From: Candidatus Latescibacterota bacterium
GTDB taxonomy: Bacteria > Latescibacterota > UBA2968 > UBA8231
Direction of reading: 5' to 3'
Assembly: GCA_022825185.1 (NCBI GenBank)
Contig: JAJDYK010000170.1
Span: 1-30,071, forward strand
Length of the DNA stretch: 30,071 nt
Shown here: positions 8,001-16,831 of the stretch, piece after piece
Position numbering within the stretch: position 1 is the first letter of the stretch
Layout: each line of letters starts with the position of its first letter
The notes under the pieces: generated by a model
What the model was told of the DNA's origin: nothing
Seen by the model: the letters and a program-made list of their open reading frames with translations, nothing else
Database searches by the model: none
Program-made: the position numbers and the translations under genes

Positions 8001-9386
8001 ATGATTGGAAAGTCGAGTGGCGGCGCATTGCGGGTGGGCGGATTTATCGTGGCCTGTGGCCTCCTAATGGGGGCGACCGGGGCCTATGCCGCGAGTGGTG
8101 AAGAGCTGCAATTTATTCTCAATACCTTTTCGTTTCTCGTTTGGGGTGTGCTCATAATGTGGATGTGCGCGGGCTTTACCATGCTCGAAGCCGGGTCCGT
8201 GCGGACCAAGAACGCCTCCATGATCTGCCTCAAGAACATCGGGCTTTATTCGATTGCTGGAATTACTTATTACTTGGTTGGCTACAATCTCATGTATGTC
8301 GATGTGGAGGGAGGCTGGATCGGCACGCTCAAGTTTTTATACGGGCCTTCGGACAATGAGCTCAAGCTGTTGTCCGGTGAGGCCGCGGCCGCAGCAGAGG
8401 TGACAAAGGCCGGCCATGCCACCATGTCGGACTGGTTTTTCCAGATGGTCTTTGTGGCGACGACCGCTTCTATTGTATCGGGCACGCTGGCCGAGCGAGT
8501 GAAGCTGTGGGCGTTTCTTGCTTTTACGGTCGTGTTGACGGTAATTATTTATCCGATCGTCGGGGCTTGGACTTGGGGTGGCGGCTGGCTGAGTGCAATG
8601 GGGTTTCAGGATTTCGCTGGCTCTACCATCGTGCATTCGACCGGAGGTTGGGCTGCCCTCGCCGGGGCGCTCGTCGTTGGGGCACGGCACGGAAAATTTC
8701 GCGCCGATGGCAGCGTCAAGGTCACGGCACCTTCCAACATCCCAGCCGTGACCTTGGGCGTCTTCATTTTGTGGCTCGGGTGGTTCGGCTTCAACGGCGG
8801 CTCGCAGCTCGCGCTGTCGAGCGCAACCGATGCCGTCGCCATGAGCCATGTGCTCGTGAATACCAACCTCGCGGCAGCAGCCGGCGTCATAGCTGCTCTC
8901 ATCGTATCGCGGCCGATCTTAGGACGCATCGATTTGCTCGGCGTCCTCAACGGCGCGCTCGCCGGCCTCGTCTCCATTACGGCCGGGCCAGATATAGTCG
9001 ATCACCACTGGGCGCTCGTAATTGGTGCTATAGGTGGCGCGTTGTGCGTCGGCGCGATGAGGTTGTTGGAGGTCGTCAAGCTAGACGACGTTGTCGGTGC
9101 GATTCCGGCCCACTTGTTCGCCGGCGTTTGGGGGACCTTGGCGGTCTGCATTGCAGCCGGTGGCAACTTCGGCGTTCAGCTCATTGGGGTGTTGGCGGTG
9201 GGCGCGTTCGCGTTTGCGGCTTCGTGGCTCGCGTGGTTTGTTCTAGACAAGACAATGGGGGTGCGGGTGTCGCAAATTGTTGAAGAACTCGGTCAGGATA
9301 CCGCAGAGCTCGGAATCGAAGCGTACCCCGAGTTTGTGCTCATGCCCGATCAGGATGACGTTGACGTAGTTCAAGGCAATTCTTAA
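8001..9386 (+). CDS. amt: Ammonium transporter (Amt family)
   Basis: This 461-residue Amt/Mep/Rh channel has a cleavable signal sequence ending at AYA-AS (about residue 30), followed by about 11 hydrophobic segments. The ammonium-selectivity Asp204 lies in GFQDFAGSTIVH, and the twin pore histidines are His212 (VHSTGGWAAL) and His371 (IPAHLFAGVWG). GFTMLEAGSVRTKN marks the first conserved helix pair. AAAGGAGG begins at 7984. No glnK/glnB PII gene follows. The next gene, 45 bases downstream, is a STAS regulator, which is an unusual partner. The C-terminal tail (about 420-461) is acidic and longer than a minimal tail, a possible contact surface for a regulator. Confidence 0.96.
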   Translation: MIGKSSGGALRVGGFIVACGLLMGATGAYAASGEELQFILNTFSFLVWGVLIMWMCAGFTMLEAGSVRTKNASMICLKNIGLYSIAGITYYLVGYNLMYVDVEGGWIGTLKFLYGPSDNELKLLSGEAAAAAEVTKAGHATMSDWFFQMVFVATTASIVSGTLAERVKLWAFLAFTVVLTVIIYPIVGAWTWGGGWLSAMGFQDFAGSTIVHSTGGWAALAGALVVGARHGKFRADGSVKVTAPSNIPAVTLGVFILWLGWFGFNGGSQLALSSATDAVAMSHVLVNTNLAAAAGVIAALIVSRPILGRIDLLGVLNGALAGLVSITAGPDIVDHHWALVIGAIGGALCVGAMRLLEVVKLDDVVGAIPAHLFAGVWGTLAVCIAAGGNFGVQLIGVLAVGAFAFAASWLAWFVLDKTMGVRVSQIVEELGQDTAELGIEAYPEFVLMPDQDDVDVVQGNS

Positions 9387-9431
9387 ATCAAATAAAAACG
9401 GTGCATACCATTTAGAAAGGTAGGAGATCAA

Positions 9432-9761
9432 GTGAACACCGAACGGAAAGACGGCGTATTAATCGCCAAGCCCGAAGGCCGCATCGACGGAGTCAATGCC
9501 CGCGATTTCCACGATGCCCTAAGCGCAGCAATCGGCGCGGACAACAACCCGGTGCTCGTCAATTTGACGGGCATCAACTACATCAGTAGCGCGGGTTTGC
9601 GGACCTTTCTGCTAATCGCCAAAACGCTCCAGCAGCGCAGTGCTCAGTTCGCGCTGTGCTCTCTTTCGGAGCCGATACGGGAAATTTTCGAAATCAGCGG
9701 TTTTGACAAGATCATTGCGATCCATGCCTCCGAAGAGGAGGCGCTCGCCGCACTGTCTTAA
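9432..9761 (+). CDS. STAS-domain anti-anti-sigma factor (SpoIIAA/RsbV-like)
   Basis: A single STAS domain of 109 residues starting with GTG; AGGAG (9422-9426) is 5 bases upstream. The diagnostic loop is NYISSAGLRTFLL (about 50-62), and its serine pair would hold the phosphorylation site used in partner switching. Unphosphorylated STAS proteins of this type bind and sequester an RsbW-like kinase; phosphorylation releases it, and a PP2C phosphatase resets the cycle. Both matching partners are encoded just beyond, on the other strand (13156-13578 and 13575-14744). It is probably co-transcribed with amt and ends exactly where the histidine kinase gene ends. Confidence 0.93.
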   Translation: MNTERKDGVLIAKPEGRIDGVNARDFHDALSAAIGADNNPVLVNLTGINYISSAGLRTFLLIAKTLQQRSAQFALCSLSEPIREIFEISGFDKIIAIHASEEEALAALS

Positions 9762-11993
9762 TTAAACTGAAGAGGGCGTTGTGGTCGCGTCTGAATCGGC
9801 TGAGTCCGATTGCAGGGACGCCGATCGCTCCGTGGGCAGTTCGATGGCCATCTCGGTAAATTCGCCAGGCTCGGAGTGGACCTTTATGATACCACCGTGT
9901 TCGCGCACGATGTCGTTGGATAGTGCGAGCCCGAGCCCGGTTCCCTGATCGGTCGGCTTAGTCGTAAAAAACGGGTTGAAAATTTTATCGACGACGTCCG
10001 CGGGGATCCCGTTCCCATTATCGCGGATGCGGACTTCCACTTGATCGGGCGTTCGCCGGGTGCTGATCCAGAGCGTGGGGACGTAGTCGGATGCCGTCTC
10101 TGGAGCGTGTCGCTTCTCATTGGTGGCGTAGCAGGCATTGCTCACCATGTTTAGGAAGACGCGAGCCAAATCCTGTGGGACCACCTCTAACTCTCCCACC
10201 GCCTCGTCTAAATCCTCCTTGATGTCGAGCTGAAAATCCGCATTAGTCGCTCGGGCGCTGTGGAAAGCGAGACGAGCGTGTTCTTCAAGCAGGTCGTTGA
10301 TATCCGCGGCCCGTGCCTCGCCCGATCCGCGGCCCATCTGCAGCATGTCGCGGACAATGCGGTTGGCGCGGTCGCCGTGGTGGCGGATGCGCCCGAGATT
10401 GTCGTTCAAGTCGCCCTTGATCTCGTTGAGTAGCTCGCGCTGCTCTTCGTTTACCTTTACATCTTCTTCCTCTAGTACCTCTTGCAATTCCTCTAACAGT
10501 TCCTCCGAGACTTCTGCGAAGTTCTTGACGAAGTTCAGGGGGTTCTGGATTTCGTGCGCCACGCCCGCAGTGAGTTCGCCTAGGGCAGCTAGTTTTTCGC
10601 GCATGACGATCTGATCCTGCGCCAGCTGCAGATCTTCGAGCACCTTTTCGAGCGTGGCATTTTTCTCTTCCAAATCGGCAGCTAGCTTTTCCACTAAGTT
10701 GAGCCGCTGGGCTTCCAACGAGTTATGGCGGAAAATTTCGAGGGCCGCGGCCATGTCGGCGACCTCGTCGCGCCCGGACATCTCGATCTTTGCCTCTAGG
10801 TCGCCTTCTGCCATTCGGCGCATTCGGTTCGACAGAAATTCGAGGCGGCGCAACAGCACCCGACCCACTAACAGCCAAGCGATCAGGATTGCTCCGATGA
10901 TGCCGATGGCGTTAATAGCGAGCAGGAGCTTGCGACCGGTGAAGATGGCTTGGGTGGAGGTTTGCGTGGCTTCCTGCGCGCTCCCGCGGGCCGTATTGAC
11001 TAGGCTCTCGACTTCGGAGACTAATTCAATGGACAAGTCGCGGTTGCGGTCGAGTAGTGCTCGTTGCTGTTCGACGACCTGGAGTTCCAAGGCGCGCAGA
11101 GCGAAAATCTTCTCGTCCCCTCGGCCTAGGTCAAACAGACGGTTAAAGGCCTGATCGAGCTCGCTATGCAAGTAGGCATGCTCGATGCGGAAGCCAACTT
11201 TGGGCATCTGGCGGTCAGAGGTCTGGTCGAGCGCAGCGAGTTTTCGTTCGATGCCATCGACTGTGGAGTCAAAGCGCTCCTGTAAGGGCTCTAGCAGGAG
11301 CACGTCCGATAGGTTGAAGGTGCTGGCCAGCAGGCGCGTGGCCGTAGTAGTCCCTTCCTGCAACTCGGCTAGATCGCGATAGAGAGAAAGTTCGGCCTCT
11401 GAAAGGTGTTGAGCGCGGGGGGCGGGCGGTTTGCCGAGGGTGCGGTGGCCGGTCATTGCGTAGAATAGCTGATCGTCGATGGCCGGAATCAAGATGCCTG
11501 TCAGTTCGTTTTGCAGTGACTCTAGGTTTTTTTGCAATCCACGGCTGCGCGTATTGAGCTCAAAGCGCTTGGACACCGAAACCTCAATCGCGTTGATGTT
11601 GGCGATGAGGGTGTCGCCGCGGGCGCGAATCCGCGCAAAGCGTTCCTCGGCTGCGCCCTGCTGAGTCAGGGCGGCCAATTGCTTTTTAAAGTCGTCCCGC
11701 TCGGAGGCGACTTTGGTGGAGACCTCAACAAAGGCCATCGGCGTCTCGGCCGCCACCAAGCGCGGGGCTGCCGCGGCGAGGGTGCCGCTTTGCTGGGCGA
11801 CTGCAAAAGCGGTGGCTATCTCCGGGACCGCCCGCTCATTTACCTGCCTTTGGGCCTCGCCGACTTGATCGAAGGAAAACCAAGCTACCAAGCTCGCCAC
11901 CATGGTGAGGACTACGGCTGTGCCGATGCCCATGTAGAGATGAAAGGCGATGCGGTGCCGGGCGGCGAGCAGGCGTTTTAGTAGGGTGATCAT
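9762..11993 (-). CDS. Membrane sensor histidine kinase
   Basis: This 743-residue HK has TM1 at about 20-40, a helical extracytoplasmic sensor region at about 41-355 (Ala/Glu/Arg-rich, likely four-helix-bundle type), TM2 at about 356-378, HAMP at about 377-425 (RRMAEGDLEAKIEMSGRDE), and a coiled coil at about 425-465. The HisKA phosphoacceptor is His480 in AHEIQNPLNFVKNF. The ATPase domain shows N-box NMVSNACYAT (Asn615/Asn619), G1 DNGNGIP (658-664), F-box FNPFFTTKP and G2 GTGLGLA. A Glu-rich insert (500-520) follows the H-box. Its ATG overlaps the stop of the periplasmic binding protein gene (ATGA, 11990-11993). That protein is a likely ligand receptor for the sensor region. Confidence 0.95.
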   Translation of the reverse strand: MITLLKRLLAARHRIAFHLYMGIGTAVVLTMVASLVAWFSFDQVGEAQRQVNERAVPEIATAFAVAQQSGTLAAAAPRLVAAETPMAFVEVSTKVASERDDFKKQLAALTQQGAAEERFARIRARGDTLIANINAIEVSVSKRFELNTRSRGLQKNLESLQNELTGILIPAIDDQLFYAMTGHRTLGKPPAPRAQHLSEAELSLYRDLAELQEGTTTATRLLASTFNLSDVLLLEPLQERFDSTVDGIERKLAALDQTSDRQMPKVGFRIEHAYLHSELDQAFNRLFDLGRGDEKIFALRALELQVVEQQRALLDRNRDLSIELVSEVESLVNTARGSAQEATQTSTQAIFTGRKLLLAINAIGIIGAILIAWLLVGRVLLRRLEFLSNRMRRMAEGDLEAKIEMSGRDEVADMAAALEIFRHNSLEAQRLNLVEKLAADLEEKNATLEKVLEDLQLAQDQIVMREKLAALGELTAGVAHEIQNPLNFVKNFAEVSEELLEELQEVLEEEDVKVNEEQRELLNEIKGDLNDNLGRIRHHGDRANRIVRDMLQMGRGSGEARAADINDLLEEHARLAFHSARATNADFQLDIKEDLDEAVGELEVVPQDLARVFLNMVSNACYATNEKRHAPETASDYVPTLWISTRRTPDQVEVRIRDNGNGIPADVVDKIFNPFFTTKPTDQGTGLGLALSNDIVREHGGIIKVHSEPGEFTEMAIELPTERSASLQSDSADSDATTTPSSV

Positions 11994-13159
11994 GGCTTCG
12001 TCGCGCCCTTCAAAGAGCGGATCGGACGGTATTGGCCGTCGCTGTCGAGCACGGTGAGGAAGACTGCGTCCGAACCCTGATTATCGCCGTCTCCGTAGCG
12101 GAGATTGAACCCCTCCAGGTCGATGACCTCGGTGCGGCGCAAGTTGTCTAAGAGGCAGGCGCGACTGACTGCTCGGCCACAGCCAGTGAGAGCGGCGATG
12201 GCCAAGCGACCGGCTAGGTAGCCTTCGAACGAGACAAAGCTAGGCTCTGCTCGTGGAGCGTAAGCCATGAGAGCACGGCGGTACGAGCCGACGATGGCCG
12301 GCTCGGTGGCTGTTGGGAAGGGCACGACCTGTGAGACGATAACCCCCGTGCCGGCGGGACCGAGTTCCCGCGCCAATGCTTTACTGCCCACGAAGGAGAT
12401 GGTCACAAAGATGGGGGTGAAATTCGTCGCTTGCGCCCAGGCGATTAGGGTGGCGACTGGCTGGTAGGTCCCGACTAAAATCACGGCTTGGGGCTGGCCG
12501 CCGCGCAGGTCGAGCAGAGCGGTCTTTACCGCCTTGGTGTTGCGCGGATACACGCCGACTGCCACGAGGGATAGCTCGCGACGTTCTAACGCGCGACGCA
12601 CCCCGCGAAACCCTTCCCGGCCAAAGGAATCGTCTTGGTACATGATGGCAATGCGCTTGATGTCCAGGTCTTCAGTCAGGCGGGCGACGATTTCTTCGGT
12701 TTCCTGATAGTAGGAGGCGCGCAGGTTGATCACGCCGCGCCACTTGGGATCGCGGAGAAAGCTACTGCCCGTGAAGGGAGCGATGTAGGGGACGCCAGCG
12801 TCCTCGGCAATGGGCACAGTTGCGCGCGAGGTTGGGGTACCGACGGCACCGATCAGCGCGAAGACCCGCTCGCCTTTGATTAGCTGGCGGGTGTTGTCGA
12901 TGGCGGCTTCCGGCTCATACCCGTCGTCGAGCGACACCAATTCGAGCCGTCGCCCGTGGACCCCGCCCTGCTCATTCACCTCGCGGAAGGCCGCCTGCAT
13001 CCCCAGCCGCATGTTCCGGCCCAACTCTTGGGCTGGCCCGCTAAAGGCGGCGGATTGGCCGAAGAGGATACTCCGGTCAGAGACGCCGGGCTGTTCCTCG
13101 CCAAGCGCAGCACCCGCAATCAGCAGCGCGGTCGCGCATCGAGCAAGCGCGCTATTCAA
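11990..13159 (-). CDS. LivK-like periplasmic ligand-binding protein (Peripla_BP_6)
   Basis: A 389-residue type I periplasmic binding protein of the branched-chain amino acid/amide family. It has a short signal peptide (cleavage near ALG-EE, residue 20), then SILFGQSAAFSGPAQELGRN, the LVSLDDGYEPEAAIDNTRQL strand-helix unit and ALIGAVGTPTSRATVPIAED, all typical of LivJ/LivK/UrtA. No permease or ATPase genes accompany it. It sits inside a signalling operon, with 4-bp overlaps on both sides (ATGA at 13156-13159 and 11990-11993). It is therefore more likely a soluble receptor that presents a ligand to the downstream histidine kinase than a transport component. The ligand (amino acid, amide or urea) cannot be read from sequence. 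Confidence 0.92.
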   Translation of the reverse strand: MNSALARCATALLIAGAALGEEQPGVSDRSILFGQSAAFSGPAQELGRNMRLGMQAAFREVNEQGGVHGRRLELVSLDDGYEPEAAIDNTRQLIKGERVFALIGAVGTPTSRATVPIAEDAGVPYIAPFTGSSFLRDPKWRGVINLRASYYQETEEIVARLTEDLDIKRIAIMYQDDSFGREGFRGVRRALERRELSLVAVGVYPRNTKAVKTALLDLRGGQPQAVILVGTYQPVATLIAWAQATNFTPIFVTISFVGSKALARELGPAGTGVIVSQVVPFPTATEPAIVGSYRRALMAYAPRAEPSFVSFEGYLAGRLAIAALTGCGRAVSRACLLDNLRRTEVIDLEGFNLRYGDGDNQGSDAVFLTVLDSDGQYRPIRSLKGATKP

Positions 13160-13578
13160 CTATCCCTCCGCTTGACTAAAGTCAGGCAGTTCTTGTTTTG
13201 CTGTCGCTGGTAGCGGACCTCATCCATCATGGTGCGCACGAGGTAGATGCCGAGGCCGCCCACGGTGCGGTCCTCAACCTCGGCGTCCAAGTCTGGCTCT
13301 GGAGCGTCGAGCAGCGGATTGAAGGCGTGTCCGTCGTCCTCGATCTCGATGGTGATCGCCTCGTCCTCTGAGGAGATGACGATTTTGATTTCGTGGGCTT
13401 GGTCGTCATCGTGTCCGTAGTTGACGATGTTGACCCCCAATTCCTCAACGGCTAGCCCAATCTGAAAGGTGACGTCTGGCGACCAGTTTTCTTCTTCCGC
13501 TAGTTCCTCAATAGCGGCGTTGACCTTGTGCAGTTCGTCTAGTTCAGTCGCGATGAGCAGCGATCTTTGGGCGCTCAT
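13156..13578 (-). CDS. RsbW-like serine kinase / anti-sigma factor
   Basis: A 140-residue stand-alone HATPase_c_2 protein of the GHKL fold. The N-box is AVEELGVNIVNYGH (43-56, with Glu46 and Asn50), G1 is EDDGHAFNP (80-88) and G2 is TVGGLGIYLVRTMMDEV. Such proteins phosphorylate STAS antagonists and bind a sigma factor or other target. Its start overlaps the phosphatase stop (ATGA, 13575-13578) and its stop overlaps the receptor start. No sigma factor gene is in the window, so the final output is not visible. Confidence 0.93.
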   Translation of the reverse strand: MSAQRSLLIATELDELHKVNAAIEELAEEENWSPDVTFQIGLAVEELGVNIVNYGHDDDQAHEIKIVISSEDEAITIEIEDDGHAFNPLLDAPEPDLDAEVEDRTVGGLGIYLVRTMMDEVRYQRQQNKNCLTLVKRRDS

Positions 13579-14744
13579 TGGTCTGTCTCACTGCGGCAAA
13601 GCGTCAGGCAGGTGACGTCGTCAAATTGAGGGGCATCGCCGGCAAAGGCTTCAACCGCCGCAAAAACCGCCTCGTTGGTAGCGCGGGCGTCCATAGGGGT
13701 CCCGTTGGTGAAAATCTCGCACAGGCGCTCTAGCTCGAACTGGTCGCCTTGGTCGTTTTCGGCCTCGGTGACGCCATCGGTGTACAAGACGACGCGGTCG
13801 CCGGGTTGCAGGAATATCGAGCTTTCCTCGTAGGCGAAATCTGGCACCACGCCGAGCGCTACTCCGCCGGTCGGCGGAATCACGGTCGAGCTGCCGTCGG
13901 CGTGGACCACCAGCGGCGTATTGTGCCCGCCATTGGCATAGGCCAACTGACCGTTTTCTGGATCGAAAGTCGCGTAAAACACGGTCACGAACATGGCGGC
14001 GTCGTTTTCTTCTTGCAGCAGTTGATTTACTTCGCTCAACACCTTGCCCGGCGAATCGAGGCCAATGGCCGAGCCCTTCAGCAGGGTGCGGCTCGACATC
14101 ATAAACAGGGCCGCTGGCACGCCCTTGTCCGAGACATCGGCGACGACGAGGCCGATGCGGCCGTCTTCGAGGGACAAGACGTCGAAGAAATCGCCGCCAA
14201 CGTCGCGCGCGGGCTTCATGCCGCCAAAAATTTCAAAGCCCTGACCCGTGGGGAAACTGGTGGGCAAGATGGACTGCTGCATCTTGTTGGCCACGCTGAG
14301 TTCGTTTTGCAGGGCGACTAGTTTGTCGCGCGACTCCAGCGCCTCGCGCCACAGCTCTAGATGGTGCAAGGTCCGCTGGATGGTCACCTTCATGTCCTCG
14401 AAGTCAATGGGCTTGGTGATGAAGTCAAACGCGCCCCGGTTCATGGCCGTGCGGATGTTCTTCATGTCGCCGTATGCCGAGACAATGACCGAGCGGATGT
14501 TGGGGTCCACCTTGGGGATCTGCTCTAGCAAGGTAAGCCCGTCCATCCGGGGCATGTTGATATCCGAGAGCACCATGTCGATGTCTTGCTCTTCGTTTAG
14601 CACCTCTAGGGCTTCGACGCCGTTTTGGGCAAACATAAAGCTGTACTGGCCCGAGCGAATTTCGCGGCGCATGCGCTGCCTTACTAGGTGCTCTAAATCT
14701 GGCTCGTCATCGACGACGAGGATCTTAGGTCGTATTATTGCCAT
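13575..14744 (-). CDS. Response regulator with PP2C (SpoIIE/RsbU-type) phosphatase
   Basis: This 389-residue REC-coiled coil-PP2C_SIG protein opens with a receiver domain at about 7-125. The domain has the acidic pair Asp12/Asp13, phosphoacceptor Asp61 in LSDINMPRMDG, Ser89 and Lys111 (TKPID). A helical linker (130-158) precedes the phosphatase domain with ARDVGGDFFD (179-188), VADVSDKGVPAALFM (201-215) and a terminal DDVTCLTL. Phosphorylation by the kinase in the same operon would switch on dephosphorylation of the STAS protein. It is first in the four-gene operon. GGGGA lies upstream of the ATG, and a TTGACA -35-like box (rc of 14781-14786) sits in the tail of the preceding gene. Confidence 0.95.
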   Translation of the reverse strand: MAIIRPKILVVDDEPDLEHLVRQRMRREIRSGQYSFMFAQNGVEALEVLNEEQDIDMVLSDINMPRMDGLTLLEQIPKVDPNIRSVIVSAYGDMKNIRTAMNRGAFDFITKPIDFEDMKVTIQRTLHHLELWREALESRDKLVALQNELSVANKMQQSILPTSFPTGQGFEIFGGMKPARDVGGDFFDVLSLEDGRIGLVVADVSDKGVPAALFMMSSRTLLKGSAIGLDSPGKVLSEVNQLLQEENDAAMFVTVFYATFDPENGQLAYANGGHNTPLVVHADGSSTVIPPTGGVALGVVPDFAYEESSIFLQPGDRVVLYTDGVTEAENDQGDQFELERLCEIFTNGTPMDARATNEAVFAAVEAFAGDAPQFDDVTCLTLCRSETDQ

Positions 14745-14789
14745 TTCTCTTTCCCCAAGTTTGGGTTAGCCTAACGCGGCTGTCAAAGG

Positions 14790-15917
14790 TTAATTGCCCG
14801 GTTCGATCACTACCTTCATGGCCGATTCTCCGCCGGTAATGTCGAGGCCCTCGCGGATGTCGGACAGCGGCAGCCGATGCGTGATAAAGCGATCCAAGGG
14901 CGCGGTCGTGCGGCGCAAGAAAGATAGCGCCGTCTTGAACTGCATGGAAGGATAGGCCCACATGCCGCGGATGTCCAAGTCCTTGAAACAGACGATGTGC
15001 GGATGGATCTCCACTGCCCCCGGATCGGTGAAGTGCCCCACCTCCACGACGATGCCACCCCGGCGCACCAAGTCGAGCGATTCTTTGAAGGCTACGGGCA
15101 CGCCGGCTGTTTCAATGACGATATCGGCCCCCACGCCCTCGGTCATGTCGTGGAGGGCTTGCTGTCGCTGTTCGGGGCTACCTTCGCCCATCGCGAGCAC
15201 TTGATGAGCGCCCATGGAGCGGGCGAGTTCCAGTCGGGCCGCGCTCAGGTCGCCGGCGATAATAAGGTCCGTGCCGATGTGGCTCAGTACCGCTACCACA
15301 AGCTGGCCGATGGGACCGGCTCCGAGGACCAACACGGATTTGTCGAGGCCCAGCCCTTCGCCGATGTGCGGGATGCCCGGACCTAAGGCGCGCTCTACGG
15401 CCCGGGTGGCCACAGCGGCTGGCTCGGTGAGTACAGCTCGTTCTGAAGGCAGATCGTCGGGGATCTTGAAGAGCCACGAGTGACCCGTCAAATGAAGGTA
15501 TTCGGCAAAACCGCCGCGCGGCATGGGCGCGAGATCGGCGCATACGAATCCGTACACAAAGCGATTGGAGCACAGGGTGGGCCGCTGGGGCATGTGCAGG
15601 CAGTAGTAGCACCGTCCACAGGCCCGCGACGAGGGCGTCGTCGTCACGCGGTCGCCCACTGCGACTGGGCCGCCCACTATGGCCAAGCTATCGGCTGCGG
15701 CCGGGCCCATCTCCTCGACGATGCCCACTAATTCGTGGCCGGGTATCACGGGAAACGGCAGGGCCATGTGGCCAGCGAACATGTGCTTGTCGCTGCCGCA
15801 GATGCCCGTGCGTTCGATCTTCAATAGGACTTCGTCGTCGCCGATTTGGGGTTTGGGATACGAGCGCACGGCGATCTGGCCGGGGCCGGTCATAATCGCT
15901 GCCTGTATCTGACTCAT
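14790..15917 (-). CDS. Zinc-dependent alcohol/sorbitol dehydrogenase (MDR family)
   Basis: This 375-residue medium-chain dehydrogenase has catalytic zinc ligands Cys40 (TGICGSDKHMFAGH) and His61/Glu62 (VIPGHELVG). The structural zinc cluster is CGRCYYCLHMPQRPTLC (Cys100, 103, 106 and 116; the last spacing is two residues longer than usual). The Rossmann motif is VLGAGPIGQLVVAV. It should oxidise a polyol or secondary alcohol with NAD(P). AGGAG lies 10 bases before the ATG. The gene is 22 bases downstream of the sugar isomerase gene, so the two act together. Confidence 0.94.
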   Translation of the reverse strand: MSQIQAAIMTGPGQIAVRSYPKPQIGDDEVLLKIERTGICGSDKHMFAGHMALPFPVIPGHELVGIVEEMGPAAADSLAIVGGPVAVGDRVTTTPSSRACGRCYYCLHMPQRPTLCSNRFVYGFVCADLAPMPRGGFAEYLHLTGHSWLFKIPDDLPSERAVLTEPAAVATRAVERALGPGIPHIGEGLGLDKSVLVLGAGPIGQLVVAVLSHIGTDLIIAGDLSAARLELARSMGAHQVLAMGEGSPEQRQQALHDMTEGVGADIVIETAGVPVAFKESLDLVRRGGIVVEVGHFTDPGAVEIHPHIVCFKDLDIRGMWAYPSMQFKTALSFLRRTTAPLDRFITHRLPLSDIREGLDITGGESAMKVVIEPGN

Positions 15918-15939
15918 GCTTTTCGTCTCCTATACAATT

Positions 15940-16695
15940 TTAATAGCCGATGCTGCGCATGTACTGGCGGTTGATTTGCATCTTTTCGGTTTCGGGCCGC
16001 TTGGCTTCTCCGGGGCAGACTGTGATCCAGCCGGTGTATCCGGCCTCCCGCAGCGCCGCCATAAATGCCGGGTAGTCGCACATGGGGCCTTCGCCTAGTT
16101 CCACGGTCTGTCCGTCTTTGAAATCGTGCAGATGCACGTACGCGATCCGCGCGGCGAAATCGCGCACGGCTTGGACCGGGTCATAGCCCCAATGTACGGC
16201 GTGAGACATGTCCATGCAGAGGCGGCACGCGTCTAGGCGACCCATGAAGCGCTTCCACTCGTCGGCGCTATCGACGAGGTGATTGATATGCGGATGAAAT
16301 GTAACCACAACGCCCAAGTCTGCGCCGTATGCGGCTAAATTTTCGTACGCAGCCGCCATCTGGTCTAGCTCCGCGTCCGTGCCGTTGCGTCCCTCGCGCC
16401 CCGGTCCTTTGGTCATAAAGGTTGCGACCCCGAGCTCGGCGGCAAACTCGATTCGCCGCTTGTTGATCTGTTGGCTCGGCCCGTCGAGGTCCAGCGCGAC
16501 ATTCGGCCCGCAGACCGCGGCCACTTCCACGCCATGTGCCTCGCAGAGCCGTCGCACGCGCTGCGGCGTGCCCAACCAGTCGAGCGGTTGCCGCGCCTCC
16601 CAGCCATCCCAGCCAAACGTTCGCAGGGCTTCTAGCTCTTGCGCTAGATCGGGTGCCCGCCAGAATAGGCCGCTATACGCCAATTTGTAGCTCAT
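15940..16695 (-). CDS. Sugar phosphate isomerase/epimerase (AP endonuclease 2-like TIM barrel)
   Basis: This 251-residue xylose-isomerase-like TIM barrel of the IolE/hydroxypyruvate isomerase group begins with KLAYSGLFWRAPDLAQEL as the first strand-helix unit. It continues with VVTFHPHINHLVDS, CRLCMDMSHAVHWGYDP and IAYVHLHDFKD, giving the Glu/Asp/His metal ligands on successive strands. The exact substrate is not predictable. Neighbouring MDR dehydrogenases on the same strand suggest polyol or keto-sugar catabolism. The 136-base gap upstream carries a TATAAT on the minus strand (rc of 16796-16801), a possible promoter for this gene and the next. Confidence 0.88.
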   Translation of the reverse strand: MSYKLAYSGLFWRAPDLAQELEALRTFGWDGWEARQPLDWLGTPQRVRRLCEAHGVEVAAVCGPNVALDLDGPSQQINKRRIEFAAELGVATFMTKGPGREGRNGTDAELDQMAAAYENLAAYGADLGVVVTFHPHINHLVDSADEWKRFMGRLDACRLCMDMSHAVHWGYDPVQAVRDFAARIAYVHLHDFKDGQTVELGEGPMCDYPAFMAALREAGYTGWITVCPGEAKRPETEKMQINRQYMRSIGY

Positions 16696-16831
16696 TTCCT
16701 ATGCCTAAAAATTCCAAATTTACCCAACTGCCAAGGCCGGGGCAATGGTCTGCCGCCATTGTGAACGGAAATGTAAGTGAGATGTTACATAGGGCATTAT
16801 ATAAATGAAACGCAGCAGGATGAACTTGGGT

